Below, piece after piece: positions 25,630 to 33,576 of a stretch of 64,000 bases of DNA. The stretch spans positions 62,001 to 126,000 of the forward strand of contig NZ_JBELZM010000014.1 in NCBI RefSeq assembly GCF_040273735.1. Reading direction: 5' to 3'. The first letter of the stretch is position 1. Every line of letters begins with the position of its first letter. Under the pieces are notes generated by a model. The model saw nothing but the letters and a program-made list of their open reading frames with translations. It made no database searches and was not told the DNA's origin. The translations under genes were made by a program, and so were the position numbers. The stretch comes from Solibacillus sp040273735 (GTDB lineage Bacteria; Bacillota; Bacilli; Bacillales_A; Planococcaceae).

Positions 25630-25678
25630 AAAGGTGTGTGAAAAGCCATTATGACTTTTCGCACACCTTTTCTTTTTA
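25628..25678. terminator. Bidirectional terminator
   Basis: A 17-bp stem, AAAAGGTGTGTGAAAAG (25629-25645) with CTTTTCGCACACCTTTT (25655-25671), one G-U pair, is followed by CTTTTT. It separates the TelA gene from the convergent small gene. Confidence 0.9.
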
Positions 25679-25873
25679 AGCGAAGTATTCTTTATAGAAT
25701 CCGCCAACTTCACCTGTGTTGTCGATTACAAAGATGAATTCTTCTGTTTCATTTTTCACTTCATATTCTTTGCCTACTGTTAATACGTTTGATACCAAAT
25801 ATTTCGATGCATCCGTATGTACACATTTTACTGTGCGAATTGTCGGCGCATCTTTCCAATTTAAATGTAGCAT
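25676..25873 (-). CDS. Small conserved-type protein (DUF6501-like), 65 aa
   Basis: A small beta-rich protein. The N-terminus MLHLNWKDAPTIRTVKC and the SH3-like pattern VLTVGKEYEVKNETEEFIFVIDN are characteristic of the short Bacillales DUF6501 proteins; the family label is from memory. Function unknown. GAGGG precedes the ATG. Convergent with the TelA gene. Confidence 0.78.
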   Translation of the reverse strand: MLHLNWKDAPTIRTVKCVHTDASKYLVSNVLTVGKEYEVKNETEEFIFVIDNTGEVGGFYKEYFA

Positions 25874-26083
25874 GTTGTTCCCTCACTTTTAACTATTATC
25901 GATACTCTCCTATTTTATATGATTTTTCTGTCAGTGGAAAGCGCGTTGTAGTAAAAATCCACTTTTCTTGCTTCTTTAATTACTTAGAATCCCAACACAT
26001 TAAATTAATTTTAATTTATCGCTGTTTCTGATATTTGATAGAACAACTATTCCATGTTAAACTCACAAACAGAGGTGGAATTT

Positions 26084-26179
26084 ATGGCATTTGGTAGTAT
26101 TCCAATGTGGTTTTTCGCAATTGTAATTGCCTTTGCAATTGTATTTATTTTAATAAGCGAATGGAACTCACGAAAATAA
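26084..26179 (+). CDS. 31-residue single-span membrane protein
   Basis: ATG at 26084 with AGAGGTGG eight nt upstream. The product is MAFGSIPMWFFAIVIAFAI plus a VFILISEW...SRK tail: one hydrophobic helix and a short charged C-terminus. Its stop codon is embedded in the start of a terminator hairpin, supporting an independent gene. Function unknown; small single-span proteins of this kind are common in Bacillales. Confidence 0.65.
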   Translation: MAFGSIPMWFFAIVIAFAIVFILISEWNSRK

Positions 26180-26206
26180 GCTCGCATTTAACTGCGAGCT
26201 TTTTGC
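26178..26206. terminator. Terminator after the small membrane protein
   Basis: A perfect 8-bp stem, AGCTCGCA (26179-26186) with TGCGAGCT (26193-26200), is followed by TTTT. Also the only hairpin beyond the end of the convergent ABC operon. Confidence 0.75.
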
Positions 26207-26208
26207 TA

Positions 26209-26943
26209 TTACCGTAATGTTCTTTTCAGGAACTCTTTAGTCCGGTCATGTTTTGGATTAACAAGCAAATGTTCCGGAGGGCCTTCTTCAACAATAACCC
26301 CTTTGTCCATGAATACAATCCGGTCCGATACTTCCTTGGCAAACTCCATTTCATGAGTAACGATCAGCATCGTATTTCCTTGATTTGCTAGATGGCGCAT
26401 TACCTTTAATACTTCCCCTACCATTTCAGGGTCAAGTGCTGATGTCGGTTCATCGAACAGCATTACATCAGGATCCATCGCTAGTGCACGTGCGATTGCC
26501 ACACGTTGTTTTTGTCCACCGGATAAGTGTTTCGGTTTCGCATTTTTATAGGCGCTCATCCCGACAAGCTCCAAATATTTCATCGCATTACGTTCTGCTT
26601 CATCTTTTGAACGCTTTAACACTTTAATTTGACCAACAATACAGTTATTTAGTACATCCAAATTATTGAATAAATTGAACTGCTGGAATACCATACCTAA
26701 ATGCGTACGGTACTTTTCAATTTGATGTCCGTCATTTAGGATATTTTCCCCATTGTAGATTATTTCCCCTGCTGTTGGTGTTTCCAGTAAATTAATACAG
26801 CGTAAAAGCGTTGATTTCCCTGAACCTGAAGAGCCGATCAACGTTACGACTTCCCCTTTGTTTACTTGGAAATTGACATCTTTCAATACTTCATGATCAC
26901 CGAATTTTTTATTTAAATGGTTAATATCAATTACAACTGTCAT
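26209..26943 (-). CDS. Amino-acid ABC transporter ATP-binding protein (predicted lysine uptake)
   Basis: A 244-residue polar amino-acid ABC ATPase. Walker A is GSSGSGKST (about 33-41), signature LSGGQKQRVAIARALAMDP, Walker B VMLFDEPTSALDPEMV, H-loop VTHEM. The ATG at 26943 lies one base after the stop of the permease gene, so translation is coupled. It is the third gene of a lysine-riboswitch-controlled operon (binding protein, permease, ATPase). Confidence 0.95.
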   Translation of the reverse strand: MTVVIDINHLNKKFGDHEVLKDVNFQVNKGEVVTLIGSSGSGKSTLLRCINLLETPTAGEIIYNGENILNDGHQIEKYRTHLGMVFQQFNLFNNLDVLNNCIVGQIKVLKRSKDEAERNAMKYLELVGMSAYKNAKPKHLSGGQKQRVAIARALAMDPDVMLFDEPTSALDPEMVGEVLKVMRHLANQGNTMLIVTHEMEFAKEVSDRIVFMDKGVIVEEGPPEHLLVNPKHDRTKEFLKRTLR

Positions 26944-26944
26944 C

Positions 26945-27691
26945 TTATTCACCATCCTTATCTAGCTTGTTGCCTGTAATGAGCTCCACTTTATACGAAG
27001 AAGGTCCGTCCATCTTTTTCTCGAACAATAGTAAGAAGCGAGTTACAGTAAATGTCATAATGAAGTATAATACTGTCGCGATAAAGAATGCTTCAATATA
27101 TTTATAGTTACTGCCCGCTATTGAATTCGCAGTAAAGAACAGCTCCACTACCGAAATAACACTTAGGACAGATGAATCTTTAATATTCATAACGAACTGA
27201 TTCCCTGTTGCAGGTAAAATATTGCGTGCTACTTGCGGCAGTACAATATGAATCATCGTTTGCAGGTGATTCATTCCAATCGCTTGTGCAGCCTCAAATT
27301 GGCCTTTATCAATCGATACGATACCACCACGCACATACTCGGCCATGTAGGCTCCTGTGTTTAAACTAATTACGATGGAGGCTGCTAAAAAGCGGTCAAT
27401 ATCGATTCCTAAATAGACAAGACCGTAAAATACGACCATCGCCTGGACCATCATTGGCGTGCCTCTGAAAATTTCCACATAAGCCGTTAAAATAAAATTA
27501 ATGACTTTCAGAAGAGCTGATTTAACATTTTTTTTGCGTTGTGGAATTGTGTGCATAATTCCGATGAAAAATCCGATCAGTGTTCCACAAACTGTCCCGA
27601 TAATTGCCAAGAGAAGTGCAGTCCAAGCTCCACGTACAAATAAATCCCAATTGTTCGTAAACAAGTTCCATGATGATTCTAAAAATGCCAT
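26945..27691 (-). CDS. Amino-acid ABC transporter permease (predicted lysine uptake)
   Basis: A 248-residue HisM/GlnP-type inner-membrane permease with about five helices. The EAA loop that contacts the ATPase is present (EAAQAIGMNHLQTMIHIVLPQ, starting near 133), as are the family motif FRGTPMMVQAMVVFYG and NIKDSSVLSVI. Start: ATG 27691 after GGAGGACAAG; an earlier in-frame codon at 27706 would lie over this ribosome site. A stem-loop separates it from the upstream binding-protein gene. Confidence 0.94.
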   Translation of the reverse strand: MAFLESSWNLFTNNWDLFVRGAWTALLLAIIGTVCGTLIGFFIGIMHTIPQRKKNVKSALLKVINFILTAYVEIFRGTPMMVQAMVVFYGLVYLGIDIDRFLAASIVISLNTGAYMAEYVRGGIVSIDKGQFEAAQAIGMNHLQTMIHIVLPQVARNILPATGNQFVMNIKDSSVLSVISVVELFFTANSIAGSNYKYIEAFFIATVLYFIMTFTVTRFLLLFEKKMDGPSSYKVELITGNKLDKDGE

Positions 27692-27751
27692 CGCCTTGTC
27701 CTCCATTTCTTTTTGTTTCTACTATTTATGTATGAAACCATAATTTTAATA

Positions 27752-27788
27752 GAAAAAGGTTGTCTTCCGTTTGCCGGCAAGACAACCT
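27752..27788 (-). terminator. Intercistronic stem-loop between binding-protein and permease genes
   Basis: The arms AGGTTGTCTT (27757-27766) and AAGACAACCT (27779-27788) are perfectly complementary, with T5 on the minus strand. In ABC importer operons such a partial terminator or 3'-end stabiliser commonly leaves the binding protein in excess over the membrane parts. Confidence 0.75.
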
Positions 27789-27813
27789 CATTAAAACTGT
27801 CAATGCTACACCA

Positions 27814-28650
27814 TTATTGTGCTGCTGGTTGATTTGCAATTGCGTCTTCCATTAATTTCTGACGCTCATCTTCCGAAATTTCAGCTAATACTTTGTTAAT
27901 TTGTTCACGTAAATCTGAACCCTTTTTCAAACCTACTGCTACAGCTGTTGACGCTTCGTCTGCTTCGAAGTTTGGCTCAGGTACAATGTATTTAATATTA
28001 TTCAGAGCCATTTCAGCAGAGATACCTTCTGGACGTTCTGAAACGTATCCATCAATTGCGCCTGACTGTAATTGCACTCGCATTGCACCAAAATCAGTTG
28101 CCGCTACTTGTTTTTGAACACCTTCGATTTGATCGATTACATCATAATGTGTTGTCGCTTGCTGACCTGTAATTTTTGCATCTGCAAAGTCGGATAATGA
28201 AGTTGCATTTGCATAAGGGCCGTCTTCTTTTACAACAATGACATAGTCACTTGTGTAATAGTTCTCTGTGAAATCAATTACTTCCTTACGTTCAGGCATT
28301 GGTGACATACCAGCAATTACTAGATCAATGGCACCTGATTGTAATGATGGAATTAAACCATCCCAGTCTGTTTTAACAATTTGTAATTCCATGTCCAGAC
28401 CTTCTGCAATTTTTTTCGCAATTTCCACATCATAGCCTGCTGCATATTCCTTTGAACCTGCAATTTGAACTCCGCCATTGGCATCATCTTTTTGTGACCA
28501 GTTAAAAGGCGCATACGCCGCTTCCATACCGATTTTAATCACTTTTTTTTCTGAATCAGAACTGCTTGTAGTACCTTCATCGCTTGAACCGCAAGCTGCT
28601 AGCAATAGCATTGTCATGGCAGTCAGTAAAATTAATAGTCTCTTTTTCAA
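27814..28650 (-). CDS. Amino-acid ABC transporter substrate-binding lipoprotein (predicted lysine)
   Basis: A 278-residue type II periplasmic-binding-fold lipoprotein with lipobox LAAC (Cys about 20), then a Ser/Asp linker. Domain landmarks: IKIGMEAAYAPFNW (about 38-51), the inserted YDVEIAKKIAEGL, GLIPSLQSGAIDLVIAGMSPMPER (the Arg that pairs with the ligand carboxylate) and DGYVSERPEG. The start is TTG at 28650 behind GGAGAGG. Placed directly under a lysine riboswitch, so lysine is the probable ligand; the protein sequence alone would only say polar amino acid. Confidence 0.93.
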   Translation of the reverse strand: MKKRLLILLTAMTMLLLAACGSSDEGTTSSSDSEKKVIKIGMEAAYAPFNWSQKDDANGGVQIAGSKEYAAGYDVEIAKKIAEGLDMELQIVKTDWDGLIPSLQSGAIDLVIAGMSPMPERKEVIDFTENYYTSDYVIVVKEDGPYANATSLSDFADAKITGQQATTHYDVIDQIEGVQKQVAATDFGAMRVQLQSGAIDGYVSERPEGISAEMALNNIKYIVPEPNFEADEASTAVAVGLKKGSDLREQINKVLAEISEDERQKLMEDAIANQPAAQ

Positions 28651-28693
28651 AGAAATCCTCTCCTTATTTGTTAAATTTCGGGCGTTATATATG

Positions 28694-28729
28694 CAAAAAA
28701 CGACCTAAAAGAAGAACTTTAGGTCGTTT
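28694..28729 (-). terminator. Riboswitch expression-platform terminator
   Basis: A perfect 12-bp stem, AAACGACCTAAA (28698-28709) with TTTAGGTCGTTT (28718-28729), with U6 on the minus strand. It lies between the lysine aptamer and the start of the binding-protein gene, where ligand-induced termination would act. Confidence 0.9.
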
Positions 28730-28734
28730 AAATT

Positions 28735-28975
28735 ATAATTAGCCCGAATCCTCTACAGTTCCCATTTTGAGATAGCACAACTCAACCATCATGGATATAG
28801 ATGATTGAGACAGTTCTGCAATTATTCACTGCAGACCCAGCATTGTAAAATTGAGCGTTTACAACACTTCGGCGATATTTCCTTCTCTTATATTTCAAAG
28901 CCAGCTCATGGCTCCATATAAAACTGTTAAGTATCGCGCCTCTACCTCACGAGAGTGTGAGGTTTTGATATGAAA
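28735..28975 (-). ncRNA. Lysine riboswitch (L-box)
   Basis: On the minus strand the leader contains the conserved L-box elements: GAGGTAGAGGCGC (about 28955-28943) near the 5' end, the later CGCCGAAG, GCTGG and TCTGCAG blocks, and a closing P1 formed with the far 3' part. The aptamer is followed by a strong terminator (28694-28729). Lysine riboswitches shut off lysine biosynthesis or uptake genes when lysine is abundant, so this ABC operon should be repressed by lysine. Exact helix boundaries were not modelled. Confidence 0.9.
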
Positions 28976-28986
28976 TTGATATGTTT

Positions 28987-29015
28987 ATATTACATTATTG
29001 CGACATTTCCGTCAA
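28987..29015 (-). promoter_or_regulatory. Sigma-A promoter of the riboswitch operon
   Basis: Minus strand TTGACG (29015-29010), a 17-nt spacer and TAATAT (28992-28987). Transcription would begin near 28980, right at the riboswitch 5' end. Confidence 0.8.
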
Positions 29016-29040
29016 CACTCATTTTTCTGAAATCTAACTG

Positions 29041-29085
29041 AAAAAAAAAACTAATGCGCAATACGTAAAGTATCGCGCATTAGTA
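29041..29085 (-). terminator. Terminator of odhAB
   Basis: The arms CTAATGCGCAATAC and GTATCGCGCATTAG pair with one mismatch, followed by about ten T on the minus strand. It stands directly after the odhB stop. Confidence 0.9.
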
Positions 29086-29097
29086 GAGTAAATACTA

Positions 29098-30366
29098 TTA
29101 AGAATTTAACAATAAATCTTCTGGGTTTTCGATCATTTCTTTAACTGTTTTTAAGAAGCCAACAGAATCTTTTCCATCGATGATACGGTGGTCGTAAGAT
29201 AATGCTACATACATCATTGGACGAATTTGAACTTCACCATTGACAGCTACTGGACGGTTTACGATTGAGTGCATACCTAAAATACCAGCCTGAGTACCGT
29301 TCATGATTGGTGTTGACATTAATGAACCGAATACACCACCGTTAGTGATTGTGAATGATCCGCCAGCCATGTCGTTTAAGCCCAATTTTTTGTCGCGTGC
29401 TTTACCAGCTAATTCTGCAATGTTTTTCTCGATTTCAGCAAAGTTTTTCGCATTTGCATCACGAACAACCGGTACTACTAAACCTTCTTCTGTTGATACA
29501 GCAATACCGATATCGAAGAAGTTGTTTAAGTGAATTTCGTCACCGTTAATTTGTGCATTTACATATGGATATTTCTTTAATGCTGCTACTACAGCTTTTG
29601 TAAAGAATGACATGAAGCCTAATTTAATATCGTTAGCTTTCACGAACTCATCTTGTTTACGTTTACGTAATGCCATAATGTTCGTCATATCAATTTCGTT
29701 GAAAGTAGTTAACATTGCAGTTGATTGTTTTACTTCTAATAAACGTTTTGCAATTGTTTGACGACGACGGCTCATTTTTTCTACTGTTACACGGTCTGTA
29801 TCAGCTGCTGGTGTAAAGATCATTGGACCATTGCCTGCTGGAGCTTGAGCAGCTTGTGCTGCTGGAGCCGCTGGTGCTGTACCATGTGCTGCAACGTCTT
29901 GTACACGTACGCGACCTTGTGGGTCAACAGGTGAAATTGCTGCTAAGTCGATACCTTTTTCACGAGCTAATTTACGAGCTGCCGGTGAAGCGATCACACG
30001 CTCACCCGAAGTTTCTTCAGCTGCAACTGGTGCAGGTGCTGCTGCTTTAGGAGCTTCTTCTTTTGCTGGAGCCGGAGCTGCTGCTGGAGCTTCTTCTTTA
30101 GCGGCCGGTGCAGGTGCTGCGCCTTCGCCTGCTTCAACTACTGCGATTACTTGTCCTACTAATACAGTATCGCCTTCTTCTGCTAAAATTTGTTTTAAAA
30201 CGCCTGCTTCTTCAGAGATGATTTCAGCATTAACTTTATCAGTTTCTAACTCAACGATAAATTCGCCTTTTTCTACGCGATCTCCAACTTTTTTCACCCA
30301 CTGGGCAATTGTACCTTCAGTAATTGATTCTGCTAATTCAGGGACTTTAATTTCAGCCACGTTCAT
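29098..30366 (-). CDS. odhB: Dihydrolipoamide succinyltransferase (2-oxoglutarate dehydrogenase E2)
   Basis: A 422-residue E2 enzyme of the TCA cycle. It has an N-terminal lipoyl domain (1-77, lipoyl-Lys in ELETDKVN at about 43), an Ala/Pro-rich flexible linker (about 82-118), an E3/E1-binding peripheral subunit domain (ASPAARKLAREKGIDL, about 127-142), a second Ala/Pro linker, and a C-terminal catalytic domain ending with the active-site SYDHRIIDGKDSV. AAAGGAGGATATGAAC precedes the ATG. It follows odhA by 87 nt, forming the conserved odhAB operon. Confidence 0.96.
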   Translation of the reverse strand: MNVAEIKVPELAESITEGTIAQWVKKVGDRVEKGEFIVELETDKVNAEIISEEAGVLKQILAEEGDTVLVGQVIAVVEAGEGAAPAPAAKEEAPAAAPAPAKEEAPKAAAPAPVAAEETSGERVIASPAARKLAREKGIDLAAISPVDPQGRVRVQDVAAHGTAPAAPAAQAAQAPAGNGPMIFTPAADTDRVTVEKMSRRRQTIAKRLLEVKQSTAMLTTFNEIDMTNIMALRKRKQDEFVKANDIKLGFMSFFTKAVVAALKKYPYVNAQINGDEIHLNNFFDIGIAVSTEEGLVVPVVRDANAKNFAEIEKNIAELAGKARDKKLGLNDMAGGSFTITNGGVFGSLMSTPIMNGTQAGILGMHSIVNRPVAVNGEVQIRPMMYVALSYDHRIIDGKDSVGFLKTVKEMIENPEDLLLNS

Positions 30367-30453
30367 ATCCTCCTTTAATTACGCTACACATTCATTGTAT
30401 AGCAAGCCACTTCTATTTTAAATAGAAGCAGCTCTTTTTAAACAAATCATTTA

Positions 30454-33261
30454 TTACTTTTCAAGTGCTTCGTTCACTAATTTAGCTTGCGCTGCTTTAT
30501 GTGAATCGCCATCGCCTTCAGAAGTTGAGCTCATTGCAGGACGTCCTACATAGCGAACTTTTTTGCCTTCTGCGATATCATATAATGTTTCAAGAACATA
30601 TGTCCATGAACCTTGGTTTTTCGGTTCTTCCTGTACCCAAACGATTTCTTTAACATTCGGGAAACGAGCGATAATTTCTTTCACTTGTTGTGCAGGGAAT
30701 GGATAAATTTGTTCAACACGGATAATGTGTAAGTGATCAAGCCCTTCGCCGTCTTTCACGCGTTCTGCTAAATCGATCATTACTTTACCTGTACCAAGTA
30801 CTACTTTTTCAACCGCTTCTGTGTTTTTGCCTAAACCTTCTTGCTCGATTACTTCCTGGAAGCGACCAGTTGCAAGTTGTTCAGCAGTAGCTGCAGCAAG
30901 TGGGTGACGTAAAAGTGATTTCGGAGAAACCACTACTAATGGACGTACACCTTCTGTACCTAATAATGCAGCTTGACGGCGTAATAAGTGGTAGTAGTTG
31001 CCTGCATTTGAACAGTTTGCTACGAACCAGTTATTTTCTGCAGATAATTGCAGGAATCGTTCCATACGGCTTGATGAGTGTTCCGGACCTTGACCTTCAT
31101 AACCATGTGGTAAAAGAAGTACGAATCCAGATTTTTGACCCCATTTAGCGCGTGCACTTGAGATGAAGTTATCAAACATTACTTGCGCCATGTTTGCAAA
31201 GTCACCGAATTGTGCTTCCCATACTGTTAGTACATTTTGGTTTTCTAAATTATACCCGTATTCAAAACCTACTACACCTGCTTCTGTAAGAGGTGAGTTG
31301 TAAACAGTGAATGATGCTTTTGCACCTTCAATGTGATGTAATGGTGTGAATTCAGAACCATTATTTTTATCATGTAAAACTAAGTGACGTTGAGAGAACG
31401 TACCACGTTGTGCATCCTGGCCAGTGAAACGAACCGGTGTGCCATCTTGCGTGATTGTTGCATATGCTAATGTTTCAGCATGACCCCAGTCAATTTTACC
31501 ATCTGCGAAAGCATCACGGCGTTTTGCTAAAATTTTACCTAACTTGTTTTGTGGTTCAAACCCATCTTCAAATACCAGTAGATCTTCATTAACTTTAGCC
31601 AGACGCTCAGCATCTACTTTAGTATCGATTTCAGGGAATTCGATTTTTAGTTCTTCCGGCATATTAGGCGTTAAATGCTCGTCTTTTTCAGCCATTTCTT
31701 TGACATGATCATACGCAGTTTGCATTTCCGCATAAATAGCAGTATCTAAAGCTTTTACTTCATCAGCAGATAAAATACCAGCTTCTGCTAATTCTGCACC
31801 ATACAACGCACGAATCGGCTCATGTTTTGCAACTAATTTATATGTTTCAGGGTTTGTTACTGTCGGATCATCTGTTTCGTTATGACCGTAACGGCGGTAA
31901 CCGATCAAGTCGATTACGATATCCTTTTTGAACTTCTCACGGTATTCCGCTACAAAGCGACCAACAGCTGCCACTGTTTCAGGGCTGTCAGCGTTTACAT
32001 GAATAACCGGAATATCATAGCCTTTAGCAGGGTCAGAAGAATAAGTAGATGAACGTGAATCATGTAGCTCAGTTGTGAAACCGATCATGTTGTTCGCGAT
32101 AATTTGAACTGTACCACCTGTTGTGAATCCTTCTGTTTGAGAGAAGTTAAAGCCTTCAGTTACAATCCCTTGACCAGCGAATGCCGCGTCACCATGCATG
32201 ATGATACCAAATGCATTTGATGGATCATGTTTAGCAACGCCTGCTGCTGACACATCATCTTGTGCAGCACGTACAGAACCAATTACAAGCGGGTTCCCTA
32301 CTTCTAAGTGAGAAGGGTTGTAGGCTAATTTAACGTTCAATCCAGAATCATAAGTGTAAGATGCACCCATATGGTATTTAACGTCGCCAGTCCAGCCTTT
32401 TGTAATTTCTAATTTACCATCTTCAGGGAAGAAAAGATCGTTAGAAACGTGGGCGAAATCAGAGAACATCATATCGTATGGTTTATTTAATACATGAGTT
32501 AATACGTTTAAACGACCACGGTGAGCCATACCAATTCGTACATTTTTTACACCTTTAGACTCAGATGATTTGATAATTTCATCCAATAAAATGATTTGAG
32601 TGTCTAAACCTTCTCCAGAGAAACGTTTTTGACCAACAAATGTTTTATGAATAAATTTTTCAAAGTTTTCAATGCGTGTTAAACGCTCTAATACTGCTTT
32701 CTTTTCTTCAGCAGATAACGTTGTTTTGAACGTTCCGCCTTCAACTTGAGCTTCGATCCATGCACGTTCTTCCGCATTTTGTAAATGTGCAACTTCCACA
32801 CCTATTTTATCTGTATAAACAGATTTTAAATAATCAATTGCTTCCTTACCGTTAGTAACACCTGCAGGAACATTTGCAAAAAATACTGATGCAGGAATAG
32901 CCTGAAGATCTGCTGCTGTTAAATTGAATACGCTTTCTTCAATGCGTGAAGTATCTAATTGACGATTTTTTAATGGGTATAAGTCTGCTGCTAAATGGCC
33001 GTATTCACGAATTGATTCTGCCAACTTAACTGCTGCTAATACTTTTTTGTAGTCTCCAGTACCTGTTACTGCTGCTGTTGCAACCGGTTGTTGACCATCT
33101 GCAAATACAGGACCACCGTAAGCTTGGAATAATTCTGCTAGTTCCGGTTCCACTTCTTCAGGAGATTGCAGGAATAAGTCATACTGCTCTAATACATAAC
33201 CTAAGTTAGGACCAGAAAACGCTGACCATGGAGAACCTGCAGGTAATACATTGTTCGACAT
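30454..33261 (-). CDS. odhA: 2-oxoglutarate dehydrogenase E1 component
   Basis: A 935-residue thiamine-diphosphate-dependent E1 of the oxoglutarate dehydrogenase complex, normal length for Bacillales OdhA. Visible motifs include GMAHRGRLNVL, IGSVRAAQDDV, the ThDP/Mg region GDAAFAGQGIV, the RRYGHNETDDP box, and the C-terminal transketolase-like part with HGYEGQGPEHSS. Start: ATG 33261 after TGGAGGTTATTTTC; an in-frame upstream codon at 33276 lacks a site. Upstream lie inverted repeats that may be regulatory. Confidence 0.96.
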   Translation of the reverse strand: MSNNVLPAGSPWSAFSGPNLGYVLEQYDLFLQSPEEVEPELAELFQAYGGPVFADGQQPVATAAVTGTGDYKKVLAAVKLAESIREYGHLAADLYPLKNRQLDTSRIEESVFNLTAADLQAIPASVFFANVPAGVTNGKEAIDYLKSVYTDKIGVEVAHLQNAEERAWIEAQVEGGTFKTTLSAEEKKAVLERLTRIENFEKFIHKTFVGQKRFSGEGLDTQIILLDEIIKSSESKGVKNVRIGMAHRGRLNVLTHVLNKPYDMMFSDFAHVSNDLFFPEDGKLEITKGWTGDVKYHMGASYTYDSGLNVKLAYNPSHLEVGNPLVIGSVRAAQDDVSAAGVAKHDPSNAFGIIMHGDAAFAGQGIVTEGFNFSQTEGFTTGGTVQIIANNMIGFTTELHDSRSSTYSSDPAKGYDIPVIHVNADSPETVAAVGRFVAEYREKFKKDIVIDLIGYRRYGHNETDDPTVTNPETYKLVAKHEPIRALYGAELAEAGILSADEVKALDTAIYAEMQTAYDHVKEMAEKDEHLTPNMPEELKIEFPEIDTKVDAERLAKVNEDLLVFEDGFEPQNKLGKILAKRRDAFADGKIDWGHAETLAYATITQDGTPVRFTGQDAQRGTFSQRHLVLHDKNNGSEFTPLHHIEGAKASFTVYNSPLTEAGVVGFEYGYNLENQNVLTVWEAQFGDFANMAQVMFDNFISSARAKWGQKSGFVLLLPHGYEGQGPEHSSSRMERFLQLSAENNWFVANCSNAGNYYHLLRRQAALLGTEGVRPLVVVSPKSLLRHPLAAATAEQLATGRFQEVIEQEGLGKNTEAVEKVVLGTGKVMIDLAERVKDGEGLDHLHIIRVEQIYPFPAQQVKEIIARFPNVKEIVWVQEEPKNQGSWTYVLETLYDIAEGKKVRYVGRPAMSSTSEGDGDSHKAAQAKLVNEALEK

Positions 33262-33576
33262 GAAAATAACCTCCAAATTTTGCCTTATGGCTGTTCCAAT
33301 AATTTACTTGAAAAGGTATAATATTGTATATCACAATACAAAAATTACCTTCTTTTGTAAGTAGATAAATTAAGTACTCTCTTTTTATCTACCAAAACAA
33401 AGCAAATAATATTTTATCATTCTTCCACACGGACTAAAAGCACATTTATAAACGGCGGAAGAACATTTTTTCCATCTCAATCTTACTACTCTTCACAAAA
33501 AATACAACTCTTTTTAGCAAATTAAGCAATTTTTTTCGTGAACTATTGAAATAATAATTAGATTGACTAAAATTAT
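33262..33576. promoter_or_regulatory. odhA upstream region with two inverted repeats
   Basis: A gap of 315 bases. ATTGT-atatc-ACAAT (33323-33337) and the 9-bp repeat GTAGATAAA (33361-33369) / TTTATCTAC (33384-33392) lie upstream of odhA and could be operators or leader structures. No consensus promoter could be fixed. The left half (33400-33576), beyond the arlS stop, shows no gene. Confidence 0.35.
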
